Shown here piece by piece: positions 1 to 13,881 of a stretch of 36,744 nt of DNA. This DNA is from Cereibacter changlensis JA139. Its GTDB lineage: Bacteria; Pseudomonadota; Alphaproteobacteria; Rhodobacterales; Rhodobacteraceae. Location of the stretch: the NCBI RefSeq assembly GCF_003034985.1, contig NZ_PZKG01000033.1, positions 1-36,744 of the forward strand. The letters run 5' to 3'. The translations under genes and the position numbers were made by a program. Within the stretch, counting starts at the first letter, position 1. Every line of letters begins with the position of its first letter. Under the pieces are notes generated by a model. The model searched no databases, was not told the DNA's origin, and saw only the letters and a program-made list of their open reading frames with translations.

Positions 1-391
<391 letters not shown>

Positions 392-394
392 CCT

Positions 395-418
395 CCTTCA
401 CCTTTGCCCAAATATCCC
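395..418. repeat. Intergenic repeat, copy 1 (24-nt core)
   Basis: The reverse complement of this core, GGGATATTTGGGCAAAGG plus TGAAGG, matches 20 of 24 positions of the core at 16648-16671. Both copies start within about 16 nt of a stop codon inside an operon (bchN to bchB here; urtB to urtC there) and have the same orientation relative to transcription. Each is followed by a GC-rich segment. I recall similar motifs as common between genes in Rhodobacteraceae, but that needs a genome count. Confidence 0.6.
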
Positions 419-426
419 GCGGGGGT

Positions 427-447
427 CCGGGGGCGCGAAGCCCCCGG
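427..447 (+). other. Intercistronic hairpin between bchN and bchB
   Basis: CCGGGGGC (427-434) pairs perfectly with GCCCCCGG (440-447) around a 5-nt loop. There is no T-run after it and the bchB start is only 9 nt downstream, so it is more likely an mRNA-stability or translation element than a terminator. It directly follows the repeat core at 395-418. Confidence 0.6.
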
Positions 448-455
448 GGTCGCAC

Positions 456-2019
456 ATGAAGCTCACACTCTGGACCTACGAAGGCCCCACCCATGTCGGG
501 GCGATGCGCGTCGCAACCGCGATGCAGGGCCTGCATTACGTTCTGCACGCGCCGCAGGGCGACACCTACGCCGACCTCCTCTTCACCATGATCGAGCGGC
601 GCAACGCCCGCCCGCCGGTGAGCTACACCACCTTCCAGGCTCGCGATCTCGGCTCCGACACGGCGCATCTGTTCAAGACCGCCTGCAAGGAGGCCTATGA
701 CCGCTTCCGCCCCGAGGCGATCCTCGTCGGCGCCTCCTGCACCGCCGAGCTGATCCAGGACGACACCGGCGGTCTGGCCGAGGCGCTGGAGCTGCCGGTC
801 CCGGTGATCCCGCTGGAGCTGCCGAGCTACCAGCGCAAGGAGAATTTCGGCGCCGACGAGACCTTCCTGCAGATCTGCCGCAAGCTGGCGAAGCCCATGG
901 CCCGGACCGAGGCCGTCAGCTGCAACCTCCTTGGCGCCACCGCCCTCGGCTTCCGCCACCGCGACGATGTGGCCGAGATCACGGCGCTCTTGGGCGAGAT
1001 CGGCGTCGCGGTGAATGTCTGCGCCCCGCTCGGCGCCGCGCCGCATGACATCGCCCGGATGGGGGCCGCGCATTTCAACGTGCTGCTCTACCCCGAGACC
1101 GGCGAAAGCGCCGCCCGCTGGGCCGAGAAGACCCTTGGCCAGCCCTATACCAAGGTGGTGCCGATCGGCGCCGGCGCCACGCGCGACTTCATCGCCGAGG
1201 TGGCGGCGCTGGCGGGGCTCACCCCGCGCGTCGACGAGAGCCGGCTGCGCCAGCCCTGGTGGTCGGCCTCGGTCGACAGCACCTATCTCACCGGCAAGCG
1301 GGTGTTCCTCTTCGGCGACGCCACCCATGTCATGGCCGCCGCCCGCATCGCCCGCGACGAGATCGGCTTCGAGGTCGTCGGCATGGGCTGCTACAACCGC
1401 GAATTCGCGCGGCCGATGCGGGCGCTGGCCAAGTCCTACGGGCTCGAGGCGCTGATCACCGACGACTATCTCGAGGTCGAGGAGGCGATCCAGGGTCTCG
1501 CGCCCGAGCTGATCCTCGGCACGCAGATGGAGCGCCACATGGCCAAGCGGCTGGGGATTCCCTGCGCCGTGATCTCCGCCCCGGTGCATGTGCAGGATTT
1601 CCCCGCCCGCTACTCGCCCCAGATGGGCTTCGAGGGCGCCAATGTCATTTTCGACACCTGGGTGCACCCGCTGGTGATGGGGCTGGAGGAACATCTCCTG
1701 ACCATGTTCCGCGAGGACTTCGAGTTCCACGACGCGGCCGGGGCCTCGCACCACGGCGGCAAGGCCGTGGCGGCGGCGCCGCAGGCATCCGCCCCGGCCG
1801 CCGAGGGCTCGGTGCCCGAGGCGGACCGTCCCCCCGCCCCGCTCGACACCCAGGCTCCCGATCCCGCCAGCATCGTCTGGCTGAGCGACGCCGAAGCCGA
1901 GCTGAAGAAGATCCCCTTCTTCGTGCGCGGCAAGGCGCGGCGCAATACCGAGAGATACGCGGCTGACAAGGGGCTGTCCCGCATCAGCATCGACACCCTG
2001 TACGAGGCAAAGGCCCATT

Positions 2020-2030
<11 letters not shown>
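456..2030 (+). CDS. bchB: Light-independent protochlorophyllide reductase subunit B
   Basis: This is the BchB subunit (524 aa, usual size) of dark-operative protochlorophyllide reductase, which reduces the C17-C18 double bond of protochlorophyllide without light. The N-terminus [18 protein letters not shown] is typical. Asp36 (context APQGDTYAD), the family's unusual carboxylate ligand of the BchN/BchB [4Fe-4S] cluster, is present, as is the catalytic Asp274 ([11 protein letters not shown]). An Ala/Pro-rich linker near residues 435-470 precedes the C-terminal domain that ends the protein. The ATG at 456 follows the bchN-bchB hairpin. The 3' end overlaps the bchH start by 11 bp, implying translational coupling. 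Confidence 0.97.
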
Positions 2031-6575
<4,545 letters not shown>

Positions 6576-6617
6576 ACCTTATCCCGCCGGCTGCCTCCGG
6601 TTCTTCAGGAAGATCCC

Positions 6618-7286
6618 ATGAACGACTACTCAACCACCCGCGACCGCGTCGAGCACTATTTCGACCGCACCGCGACCCATACCTGGGAGCGGCTGACCTC
6701 CTCCGCCCCCGTCAGCCGCATCCGGCAGACGGTGCGCGAGGGGCGCGACATGATGCGCGACACGATGCTGTGGCGGCTGCCGCGCGACCTCACCGGGCTG
6801 CGCGTTCTGGATGCGGGCTGCGGCGCCGGCCAGACCACGGCGGCGCTGGCCGCGCGGGGGGCCGAGGTCACGGCGGTCGACATCTCGCCGCAGTTGGTGG
6901 AGATCGCCCGCAGACGCCTGCCGCCCGAACATGCCGACCGCGTACGCTTCCATGCGGGCGACATGCTGGCCGATGAACTGGGGTCGTTCGACTACGTCGT
7001 CGCGATGGACAGCCTGATCTATTACACCGACGAGGATATCGCCCGCGCACTCGACCGGCTCGGCGCGCGCACGCGGCATTCGGTCGTCTTTACCGTCGCG
7101 CCCAGAACGCCTTTCCTGATGGTGTTTTGGTGGATGGGAAAGCTGTTCCCGCGATCCGACCGCTCTCCGGTCATGATCCCGCACCCGTTCAAGCCTCTGA
7201 ACGAGGTTACCGGGCGCAGGCTGGTGAAGATCGGTCGGGTCTCGCGCGGCTTCTACATCTCCGAGTGCCTGGAGTTCCGGCCATGA
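6618..7286 (+). CDS. bchM: Magnesium-protoporphyrin O-methyltransferase
   Basis: BchM (222 aa) methylates the C13 propionate of Mg-protoporphyrin IX using S-adenosylmethionine, giving the monomethyl ester substrate of the AcsF cyclase. The class I methyltransferase motif VLDAGCGAG is at residues 63-71, with the acidic AVDIS segment at 86-90. The C-terminal part, with WWMGKLFPRSDRSP, is family-typical. An AGGAAG ribosome-binding site precedes the ATG at 6618. The stop overlaps the lhaA start (ATGA at 7283-7286). The position between bchL and lhaA is the standard one for Rhodobacter photosynthesis clusters. Confidence 0.96.
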   Translation: MNDYSTTRDRVEHYFDRTATHTWERLTSSAPVSRIRQTVREGRDMMRDTMLWRLPRDLTGLRVLDAGCGAGQTTAALAARGAEVTAVDISPQLVEIARRRLPPEHADRVRFHAGDMLADELGSFDYVVAMDSLIYYTDEDIARALDRLGARTRHSVVFTVAPRTPFLMVFWWMGKLFPRSDRSPVMIPHPFKPLNEVTGRRLVKIGRVSRGFYISECLEFRP

Positions 7287-8722
7287 TCCTGGGGCGGAAG
7301 CAGATCAAGAAGCTGACGATGCGCTCGCTTCCCTTCGCGGATGCGGCCTCGGAAGGTCTGCCCTTGGGCCAGCTGCTGCGGCTGTCGCTGTTCCAGCTTT
7401 CGGTCGGCATGGCGACGGTGCTGCTTCTGGGCACGCTGAACCGGGTGATGATCGTCGAGCTTTCGGTGCCCGCCACGGTGGTTGCGCTGATGATCGCGCT
7501 GCCGGTGCTTTCCGCCCCGTTCCGCGCGCTTCTCGGCCACCGCAGCGACACCTACCGCTCGGCGCTCGGCTGGAAGCGGGTGCCCTACCTCTGGTTCGGC
7601 TCGCTCTGGCAGATGGGCGGGCTGGCCATCATGCCCTTCGCGCTGATCGTGCTGGGCGGTGACCAGACCTTCGGGCCGACCTGGGCGGGCGAGCTGCTGG
7701 CGGCCCTCGCCTTCCTGATGGCGGGTCTCGGGATGCACATGACCCAGACCGCCGGGCTGGCGCTCGCCTCGGACCGCGCGACGGACGAGACGCGGCCCCG
7801 CGTGGTGGCGCTGCTCTATGTCATGTTCCTCGTCGGCATGGGGATCTCCTCGCTCGTCGTCGGCTGGCTTTTGCGCGATTTCTCCGACATCCGGCTGATC
7901 CGCGTGGTGCAGGGCTGCGGCTTCGCCACGCTGGTGCTGAACATCATCGCGCTGTGGAAGCAGGAGAAGGTGCGCCCGATGTCGGCGGCCGAGCGGGCCG
8001 AACCGCGGCCGCGCTTCCGCGACGCCTGGCGCGACCTTCTGTCGGGCGGCACGGCGGGGCGGCTTCTGGCCGTAGTCTTCGCCGGGACGCTGGCCTTCAA
8101 CATGCAGGACGTGCTGCTGGAGCCCTATGGCGGCGAGATCATGGGCCTCTCGGTCTCGGCCACCACGCTGCTGACGGCCATGTGGTCGCTGGGCGCGCTT
8201 CTGGGCTTCGGGCTTGCCGCGCGCTGGCTCGCCCGCGGGCTCGACCCGATCCGCATGGCCGGGCGCGGCATCCTCATCGGCATCGCCGCCTTCGCCCTGG
8301 TGATCTTCGCCTATCCCGCCGGGTCGCAGCCGATGTTCTACCTCGGCGCCTGCTGCATCGGCATGGGCGGCGGGCTGTTCTCGGTCGCCACGCTGACCGC
8401 GGCGATGACCATGCCCGCGGGCGGTCGCGCCGGGCGCGGGCTGGCGCTCGGCGCCTGGGGCGCGGCGCAGGCGACGGCGGCGGGGCTTGCCATCTTCATC
8501 GGCGGGGCGCTGCGCGACGGCATCGGCCACTGGGCCATGGCGGGCCATCTCGGGTCTGCGCTGCAGGACCCGGCCTTCGGCTACAGCTTCGTCTATCACC
8601 TCGAGATCGGGCTGCTGTTTGCGACCCTCATCGTGCTTGGCCCGCTGGTGCGGACCACGATCCTTCACCCCGAAAGACTTGCCGGCGGTTCCAAGATGGG
8701 CATCGCCGACTTCCCCACCTGA
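7283..8722 (+). CDS. lhaA: Light-harvesting 1 assembly protein LhaA (PucC-like BCD family)
   Basis: This is a polytopic membrane protein (479 aa) of the bacteriochlorophyll-delivery branch of the major facilitator superfamily. It is thought to feed pigment into LH1 assembly. The N-terminus ([25 protein letters not shown]) and the [20 protein letters not shown] segment closely parallel PucC encoded at 31154-32533, so the two are paralogues in one window. About 12 hydrophobic segments are visible. The start is fixed by the ATGA overlap with bchM. The stop is 17 nt before puhA, and in Rhodobacter a puhA promoter is known to lie inside this gene; I could not pinpoint one here. Confidence 0.93.
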   Translation: MILGRKQIKKLTMRSLPFADAASEGLPLGQLLRLSLFQLSVGMATVLLLGTLNRVMIVELSVPATVVALMIALPVLSAPFRALLGHRSDTYRSALGWKRVPYLWFGSLWQMGGLAIMPFALIVLGGDQTFGPTWAGELLAALAFLMAGLGMHMTQTAGLALASDRATDETRPRVVALLYVMFLVGMGISSLVVGWLLRDFSDIRLIRVVQGCGFATLVLNIIALWKQEKVRPMSAAERAEPRPRFRDAWRDLLSGGTAGRLLAVVFAGTLAFNMQDVLLEPYGGEIMGLSVSATTLLTAMWSLGALLGFGLAARWLARGLDPIRMAGRGILIGIAAFALVIFAYPAGSQPMFYLGACCIGMGGGLFSVATLTAAMTMPAGGRAGRGLALGAWGAAQATAAGLAIFIGGALRDGIGHWAMAGHLGSALQDPAFGYSFVYHLEIGLLFATLIVLGPLVRTTILHPERLAGGSKMGIADFPT

Positions 8723-8739
8723 CACCGGAGGACCCTGCA

Positions 8740-9519
8740 ATGGTTGGTGTAACTTTCTTTGGCGACTTTGACTTGGCAAGCCTCGCGATCTGGCTGTTCT
8801 GGGGCTTCTTCGCCGCCCTGATCTACTATCTGCAAACCGAAAACATGCGCGAAGGCTATCCGCTGGAGAACGAGGACGGGACCGTCGCCGCGAACCAGGG
8901 CCTGTTCCCGGTGCCGAAGCCGAAGACCTTCCTCTTGCCCTTCGGCCGCGGCTCGGTCACCTACCCTGGCCCGGAGAGCGAGGATCGCCCGATCCCGATG
9001 GCCCGCACCGCGGTTTCCGAAGGCTTCCCGCATGTTCCGACCGGCGATCCGATGAAGGACGGCGTCGGCCCGGCCTCCTGGGTGGCGCGGCGCGACATCC
9101 CCGAGCTCGACGGACATGGCCACAACAAGATCGTGCCGATGTCGAAATGCGGCTTCGTCATCTCGGCCGGGCGCGACCCGCGCGGCCTGCCGGTGCGCGC
9201 CAACGACCATGAATATGTCGGCAAGGTGACCGATCTCTTCATCGACGTGCCCGAGCAGCTGATCCGCTATCTGGAGATCACGCTGGACAACGGCGGCAAG
9301 CGCCTTCTGCCGATGCCGATGGTGCTGGTGCGTCAGGGCCGGGTCGACGTGAACTCGCTGTCGTCGGACCTGTTCGCGGGCATCCCGACGCACAAGTCGG
9401 CCGACGAGGTGACGCTGCTCGAGGAAGACAAGATCTCGGGCTATGTCGCCGGCGGCATCATGTACTCGGCCGAGAAACGCAAGAGCCGCTGGTCGGCCCT
9501 GGCTGGCCAACTGGCCTGA
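8740..9519 (+). CDS. puhA: Photosynthetic reaction centre H subunit
   Basis: PuhA (259 aa) is the H subunit that caps the cytoplasmic face of the L/M reaction-centre core and shapes the proton path to QB. The N-terminus has a short periplasmic piece ([15 protein letters not shown]), one transmembrane helix at about residues 12-32 ([21 protein letters not shown]), then the cytoplasmic PRC-barrel region with [16 protein letters not shown] and [18 protein letters not shown]. The size is normal. A GGAGGA ribosome-binding site lies 5-11 nt before the ATG at 8740. A hairpin follows the stop. Confidence 0.97.
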   Translation: MVGVTFFGDFDLASLAIWLFWGFFAALIYYLQTENMREGYPLENEDGTVAANQGLFPVPKPKTFLLPFGRGSVTYPGPESEDRPIPMARTAVSEGFPHVPTGDPMKDGVGPASWVARRDIPELDGHGHNKIVPMSKCGFVISAGRDPRGLPVRANDHEYVGKVTDLFIDVPEQLIRYLEITLDNGGKRLLPMPMVLVRQGRVDVNSLSSDLFAGIPTHKSADEVTLLEEDKISGYVAGGIMYSAEKRKSRWSALAGQLA

Positions 9520-9523
9520 CCTT

Positions 9524-9557
9524 CCCGGCGCGGCCTCCGGAAGGGGGCCGCGCCGCA
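9524..9557 (+). other. Hairpin between puhA and puhB
   Basis: GGCGCGGCC (9527-9535) pairs with GGCCGCGCC (9546-9554). Including one G-T pair the stem extends to about 12 bp closed by GGAA. There is no T-run. Its place just after the abundant reaction-centre gene and before its assembly factor suggests 3' mRNA stabilisation or partial attenuation. Confidence 0.6.
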
Positions 9558-9582
9558 TCCCCTTCCGCACGGAGCGCCCGAC

Positions 9583-10227
9583 ATGGACCACGACGATTTC
9601 GCCTTCGAGCCGCTTCCCGGCCTGCCTGCCCATCCGCCCAAGGGCGAAACGCTGCTCTGGCAGGGCAGCCCCGCCACGCTGCCTCTCGCGCGCGAGGCCT
9701 ACAAGCTGACCTGGGTCGCCTGCTACTTCGTGCTGGTGGTGCTCTGGCGCGCCTCAACCGGCTACGCCGACGGCGGCGCGCCGATGGCCCTGGCCTATGG
9801 CCTGCCCTATGCGGTGATCGGGCTCTGCGCCTGCGGTCTGATCGTGCTTCTGGCCTACTGGCAGGCACGGACCGCCATCTACACCATCACCACCGCCCGC
9901 GTGATCCTGCGCATCGGAGCGGCGCTGTCGGTGACGATCAACCTGCCGTTCAAGCAGCTGCTGTCGGCCAGCCTCGACAAGCGTCGCAACGGCACCGGCA
10001 CCATCGCGATGCAGATCGGCGGCGACACGAAGATTTCCTATCTGGTCTGCTGGCCGCATGTCCGCCCGTGGCATCTGCGCGGCGTCGAGCCCGCGCTGCG
10101 CTGCATCCCCGATGCCGAGCGCGTCGCCCGCATCCTCAGCGATGCCGCCGAGGCCCGGCTTTCGGTGCCCTCCGTCGCCCCCCGCGCCGCTGCGCGAGCG
10201 CCGCAGGGCGCCGTTCCGGCAGAGTAA
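9583..10227 (+). CDS. puhB: Reaction centre assembly factor PuhB
   Basis: PuhB (214 aa) is a membrane protein that helps reaction-centre assembly in Rhodobacter. Two hydrophobic segments are visible near residues 44-62 and 69-92, followed by a soluble region of the bacterial PH-like type (TIYTITTARVILRIGAALSVTINLPFKQL), which fits the family. The N-terminus (DDFAFEPLPGLPAHPPKGETLLWQGSP) is characteristic. The ATG at 9583 follows a GGAG ribosome-binding site. It sits between puhA and puhC as in other purple bacteria. Confidence 0.92.
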   Translation: MDHDDFAFEPLPGLPAHPPKGETLLWQGSPATLPLAREAYKLTWVACYFVLVVLWRASTGYADGGAPMALAYGLPYAVIGLCACGLIVLLAYWQARTAIYTITTARVILRIGAALSVTINLPFKQLLSASLDKRRNGTGTIAMQIGGDTKISYLVCWPHVRPWHLRGVEPALRCIPDAERVARILSDAAEARLSVPSVAPRAAARAPQGAVPAE

Positions 10228-10237
10228 GGAAAATCAG

Positions 10238-10699
10238 ATGACAAAGACCACCAAACAGCCCGCCCTGCGCAACGAGGACAAGGAGATGATCCCCCCGGGC
10301 CTGCTGCGCATGATGCTGGCCCTGGCGATCGCCTCGCTTCTGGTGGTGACCTATGCCGTCGTGACCGACCGCGAACATGTCGGTCAGCCGGTGGCATCGG
10401 CGATTGTGAGTGAACGGACCATCATCTTCGAAGGACGCGGCGCCAAGGCGGTGGCCGTGCGCGCGGAGGATGGCTCCATGTTGTTTGAATCGGAGAACGG
10501 CGGCTTCGTCACCGTGATCCAGAACGGCCTTCAGCGCGCCCGCACCGTGGCGAAGGTGGACCAGGGACTCCCTGTGCGGTTGGTAGAGTACGAGAACGGC
10601 AGGCTTACGCTGCATGACGACGCAACGGGCTGGAGCGCGGAGCTTCAGGCCTTCGGCGATGACAACAAAGCCGCGTTCGAAAGGCTGCTCGCCGACTGA
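10238..10699 (+). CDS. puhC: Photosynthetic complex assembly protein PuhC
   Basis: PuhC (153 aa) supports reaction-centre/LH1 assembly. It has one N-terminal transmembrane helix (residues about 22-43, GLLRMMLALAIASLLVVTYAVV) and a soluble domain with the segment RTIIFEGRGAKAVAVRAEDG. A family feature is the ending in which a short helix follows GRLTLHDDATGW. AAGGAAAA before the ATG at 10238 serves as the ribosome-binding site, 10 nt after the puhB stop. The order puhB-puhC-small ORF-acsF supports the name. Confidence 0.9.
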   Translation: MTKTTKQPALRNEDKEMIPPGLLRMMLALAIASLLVVTYAVVTDREHVGQPVASAIVSERTIIFEGRGAKAVAVRAEDGSMLFESENGGFVTVIQNGLQRARTVAKVDQGLPVRLVEYENGRLTLHDDATGWSAELQAFGDDNKAAFERLLAD

Positions 10700-10721
10700 T
10701 GCCAACAAAGGGAACCGAACC

Positions 10722-11018
10722 ATGGGAATTTTCACAAGGGTAGCGGAAGAGGTGCCTTGCACCGTCGAGGTCAGTCACAAGTTCGAAAGTCTGCATGCGC
10801 ATGTGCGCTTCAACAACGGCGCGGTGGTCCATCCCGGCGACGAGGTGCTGGTGCATGGCGCGCCGGTGCTGGCCGCCTATGGCGAGGTGATCGTCGAGGA
10901 CCGTCTGGCCACCATCACCCGGGCGAGCGCGCTGGAGCGGCTCTGGACCCGGCTGACCGGCGATTTCGATTTCATGGAGCTCTGCGAGTTCTCCTTCTCC
11001 GAAGAGGTGAAGCTGTGA
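10722..11018 (+). CDS. bciE: BciE-like accessory protein of the aerobic cyclase AcsF
   Basis: This is a 98-aa soluble protein (MGIFTRVAEEVPCTVEVSHKF...) between puhC and acsF. In R. sphaeroides the ORF at this exact place, BciE, is reported as an auxiliary subunit required for AcsF activity in Alphaproteobacteria. I assign this gene by position, size and recalled sequence style; no catalytic residues are visible. The middle, VHPGDEVLVHGAPVLAAYGE, looks like a small beta-barrel, and the C-terminal segment (LTGDFDFMELCEFSFSEEVKL) is rich in acidic and aromatic residues. The stop overlaps the acsF GTG start (GTGA, 11015-11018), indicating coupled translation. Confidence 0.8.
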   Translation: MGIFTRVAEEVPCTVEVSHKFESLHAHVRFNNGAVVHPGDEVLVHGAPVLAAYGEVIVEDRLATITRASALERLWTRLTGDFDFMELCEFSFSEEVKL

Positions 11019-12106
11019 ACGCGCGCCCCGGCGACATCGCCCCCGAGCTTTCCGCCCAGGCCGTGGCCGATACCACGGCGATGGCGACCGAGACCACGCT
11101 GCTCAATCCGCGCTTCTACACCACGGATTTCGACGAGCTGGACCGGATCGACGTATCTTCGGTGCGGCCCGAATGGGACCGGCTGATCGCGCAGATGAAG
11201 TCCGACCCGAACAAGGGCCATTTCAAGAAGACCGACGCCTGGGACAAGGTGGATTGGGCGGGGATGGACCCTGCCCTGAAGGTGGAGTTCATCGACTTCC
11301 TCGTTTCCTCCTGCACCGCCGAATTCTCGGGCTGCGTGCTCTACAAGGAGATGAAGCGGCGCGGCAACAACCCCGACATCTGCGAGCTGTTCAACTACAT
11401 GGCGCGCGACGAGGCGCGGCATGCCGGCTTCATCAACGACGCGCTGCGCGAGGCGGGGGTGGCGGTGAACCTCGGCTTCCTGACCAAGGCGAAGAAATAC
11501 ACCTATTTCCGGCCGAAGTTCATCTACTACGCCACCTACCTGTCGGAGAAGATCGGCTACGCCCGCTACATCACCATCTACCGCCACCTGGAGGCGAACC
11601 CCGAGCATCGCTTCCACCCGATCTTCAAGTGGTTCAGGGAGTGGTGCAACGACGAGTTCAGCCATGGCGAGGCCTTCGCCCTGCTGATGAAGACCGACCC
11701 AAAGCTCACCACCTCGACGGTGAACAAGCTCTGGATCCGCTTCTTCCTGACCGCGGTCTATTCGACGATGTGGGTGCGCGACCACGCGAGGCCCGAGTTC
11801 CACAACGCGCTGGGGGTGGACATCGACTGGTACGATCAGGAGGTCTACCGCAAGACCTCGGCCATCGCCCGGCAGATCTTCCCGGTGGAGCTCGACATCG
11901 ACCACCCGCGCTGGATTCCGGGGCTGAACCGGATGAACCGCGCCTTCATCGCCATGGACGAGGCGAAGCGGGTCGGCGGCATCGGCGGCTGGGCGCGGCG
12001 CATGGCGGCGGGCGCGCAGGCGGTTGCGGCCTTCGTGTCGCTCTACACCATCCCGGTCAAGACCAGCACCCTGCCCGACAGCGTGCGGATGGAGCCGGTC
12101 TATTGA
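11015..12106 (+). CDS. acsF: Aerobic Mg-protoporphyrin IX monomethyl ester oxidative cyclase
   Basis: AcsF (363 aa) is the O2-dependent diiron enzyme that makes the fifth (E) ring of bacteriochlorophyll. Ferritin-like diiron ligands are present: Glu103 (TAEF), Glu133-x-x-His136 (DEARHAGF) and Glu214-x-x-His217 (DEFSHGEAF). I chose the GTG at 11015 because it overlaps the bciE stop; an internal ATG 66 bp downstream, starting MATETTLLNPRF, is an alternative. The N-terminal 25 residues are less conserved. The anaerobic alternative BchE is not in this window, so it cannot be said whether the organism has both. Confidence 0.95.
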   Translation: MNARPGDIAPELSAQAVADTTAMATETTLLNPRFYTTDFDELDRIDVSSVRPEWDRLIAQMKSDPNKGHFKKTDAWDKVDWAGMDPALKVEFIDFLVSSCTAEFSGCVLYKEMKRRGNNPDICELFNYMARDEARHAGFINDALREAGVAVNLGFLTKAKKYTYFRPKFIYYATYLSEKIGYARYITIYRHLEANPEHRFHPIFKWFREWCNDEFSHGEAFALLMKTDPKLTTSTVNKLWIRFFLTAVYSTMWVRDHARPEFHNALGVDIDWYDQEVYRKTSAIARQIFPVELDIDHPRWIPGLNRMNRAFIAMDEAKRVGGIGGWARRMAAGAQAVAAFVSLYTIPVKTSTLPDSVRMEPVY

Positions 12107-12164
12107 GACGCGAACAGCACCGGGGGCGGGATCTGCCCGCCCCGACCGCGGCGGGAGACGAGGC

Positions 12165-12992
12165 GTGATCTTCACCAGCCCATGGGCCGTGGCGCTCTCG
12201 GCGATCTTCATCTGGTGGTTCTCCACCGGCATTCTGCTGTGGCGGGTGCGCCATGCCGACAACCGCGGCCCGGATGCGCATATGGCCTCGGTGGTGCTGG
12301 GCCTGCCCCTGCTCTTCGGCGGGATCTTCGGCTTCTCGAACACGCTGGCCGACATCTCGGTGAGCGGCGTCTATCTCGCCTTCCTCTCGGCGCTGGCGAT
12401 CTGGGCCTGGATCGAGCTGGCCTTCCTCTCCGGCGTCATCACCGGGCCGAACGCCGGCCCCTGCCCCCGCTTTTCCAGCGAGGGCGAGCGCTTCCTGAGG
12501 GCGATCGGCGCCATCGCCTGGCACGAGAGCCTGCTGATCGTGGTGCTGTCAGGCATGGCGCTGCACGCCCATGGCGCGGCCAATCCCTTCGGGCTCTGGA
12601 CCTTCCTCGTGCTGTTCATCGCCCGGATCTCGGCCAAGCTGAACCTGTTCTTCGGCGTGCCCTACATCAACACCGAGTTCCTGCCCTCGGCGATCTCGCA
12701 TATCGCCACCTATTTCCGCAAATCGCGGATGAACGGGCTCTTCCCGCTCTCGGTCACCTTCCTGACCTTCGCCACCGGCTGCTGGGTCGAACGGGCGCTG
12801 GCCTCGGCGGATGTGGGCCGCGCGGTCGGCTTCTGGTTGCTGGCGGCGCTGACCGCGCTGGCGCTGCTGGAGCACTGGTTCATGGTGCTGCGGCTGCAGG
12901 ACCAGAAGCTGTGGCGCTGGATGATGCCCGCGCCGCGCGACGCCGCGGAGCCGCGGCCCGCGCTTTCCGACGAGGGCCGCAATGGGCTGTGA
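12165..12992 (+). CDS. puhE: Photosynthetic complex assembly protein PuhE
   Basis: PuhE (275 aa) is a polytopic membrane protein that modulates bacteriochlorophyll supply and reaction-centre assembly in Rhodobacter. About seven hydrophobic segments are seen, with conserved-looking IWWFSTGILLW at the start and KLNLFFGVPYINTEFLP in the middle. The GTG start at 12165 lies behind GGGAGACGAGG; no better ATG exists at the N-terminus. It is the last photosynthesis gene of the long plus-strand operon. The C-terminal 20 residues are hydrophilic. Confidence 0.92.
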   Translation: MIFTSPWAVALSAIFIWWFSTGILLWRVRHADNRGPDAHMASVVLGLPLLFGGIFGFSNTLADISVSGVYLAFLSALAIWAWIELAFLSGVITGPNAGPCPRFSSEGERFLRAIGAIAWHESLLIVVLSGMALHAHGAANPFGLWTFLVLFIARISAKLNLFFGVPYINTEFLPSAISHIATYFRKSRMNGLFPLSVTFLTFATGCWVERALASADVGRAVGFWLLAALTALALLEHWFMVLRLQDQKLWRWMMPAPRDAAEPRPALSDEGRNGL

Positions 12993-13373
12993 CCCCCGGC
13001 TCTCTCCCCGCCCGGCGGCGGGCGTCACGTCCGACCCGGCGCTTTCCGTCGGCCGTGCGTCAATCCGTCACCTCAAGGCTTCCGGCGCGGGGCGGCATAG
13101 TCGGCCCGATCAGGCTCCCGGACGCCGCCGGGGCCGCGACAATCCGAGGGGCAACCGGGCCGTCATGTTCAGCCGTTCACCGACCCCGCCGTCCCGAAGG
13201 GCCCCGCGCCCCGCCCGCGTCGCAATGGCGATGCCCCGGCAGGCCGCCCCGGCGCCCGCCTCATGCCGTCGCCTCCGGAGACCCGCATGACCCTTTACCA
13301 AGTTTCACGCCGCGCTTGTGAACCAGCGGCATTGGCTTACCGTATACACTCTACAGCAATAGGGAGGATCCCC
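12993..13373. other. Intergenic region puhE-cycA
   Basis: 381 bp without a supportable gene. A short GC hairpin (CCCGCC 13007-13012 with GGCGGG 13017-13022) lies just after the puhE stop and could end the operon, though it lacks a T-run. The right part becomes less GC-rich and should hold the cycA promoter: TTGTGA (13316-13321) and TATACA (13343-13348) are weak candidates with poor spacing. No PpsR-type box was found here. Confidence 0.5.
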
Positions 13374-13865
13374 ATGAAGCTTAGACTCGCTACCCTCGTC
13401 GCCGCCGCTTTTGCAGCAGCCCCCGTTCTCGCCCAGGAAGGCGATCCGGCAGCCGGTGAGAAGGCCTTCAGCCAGTGCCAAACCTGCCACGTCGTGGTGG
13501 ACGAGGCCGGCACCGTCCTCGCCGGTCGCGCCGCCAAGACCGGCCCGAACCTCTACGGCGTCGTCGGCCGTCCTGCCGGCTCGCAGGCGGACTTCAAAGG
13601 CTACGGAGATTCGATGAAAGCCGCCGGCGAGAAGGGCCTCGTCTGGAACGAAGAGGAATTCACCGCCTATACCAAGGACCCGACCAAGTTCCTGAAGGAC
13701 TATCTCGAAGATCCCAAGGCGCGCGGCAAGATGACCTACAAGGTCCGCAAGGAAGAAGACGCCCACAACATCTGGGCCTTCCTGTCGACCTTCTCGCCGG
13801 CCCCGACCGAAGCGGCGGCCCCGGCTGCCGATGCGGCCGCCCCGGCGGCGCCCGCCACCAACTGA
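13374..13865 (+). CDS. cycA: Cytochrome c2 with Ala/Pro-rich C-terminal tail
   Basis: This is periplasmic cytochrome c2, the soluble carrier from the bc1 complex to the reaction centre (and to cytochrome oxidase). A signal peptide (residues 1-20, cleavage after VLA) precedes QEGDPAAG. The haem motif CQTCH spans residues 35-39, with His39 and probably Met120 (ARGKMTYK) as axial ligands. The fold ends near residue 140 at HNIWAFLSTF. It then carries about 22 extra residues rich in Ala and Pro that I do not recall from R. sphaeroides c2. AGGGAGG precedes the ATG at 13374. The gene is separated from puhE and ends in a terminator, so it is its own unit. Confidence 0.93.
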   Translation: MKLRLATLVAAAFAAAPVLAQEGDPAAGEKAFSQCQTCHVVVDEAGTVLAGRAAKTGPNLYGVVGRPAGSQADFKGYGDSMKAAGEKGLVWNEEEFTAYTKDPTKFLKDYLEDPKARGKMTYKVRKEEDAHNIWAFLSTFSPAPTEAAAPAADAAAPAAPATN

Positions 13866-13881
13866 TCGGCGGCAGGTACTG

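Noticed and set aside
7253-9633. Long minus-strand frames opposite lhaA and puhA
   Set aside because: Low-complexity Arg/Gln/His-rich translations typical of antisense frames; the plus strand encodes well-known proteins.
13083-13290. Short frames between puhE and cycA
   Set aside because: Arg/Pro-rich translations on both strands without start signals; looks like GC-rich spacer.
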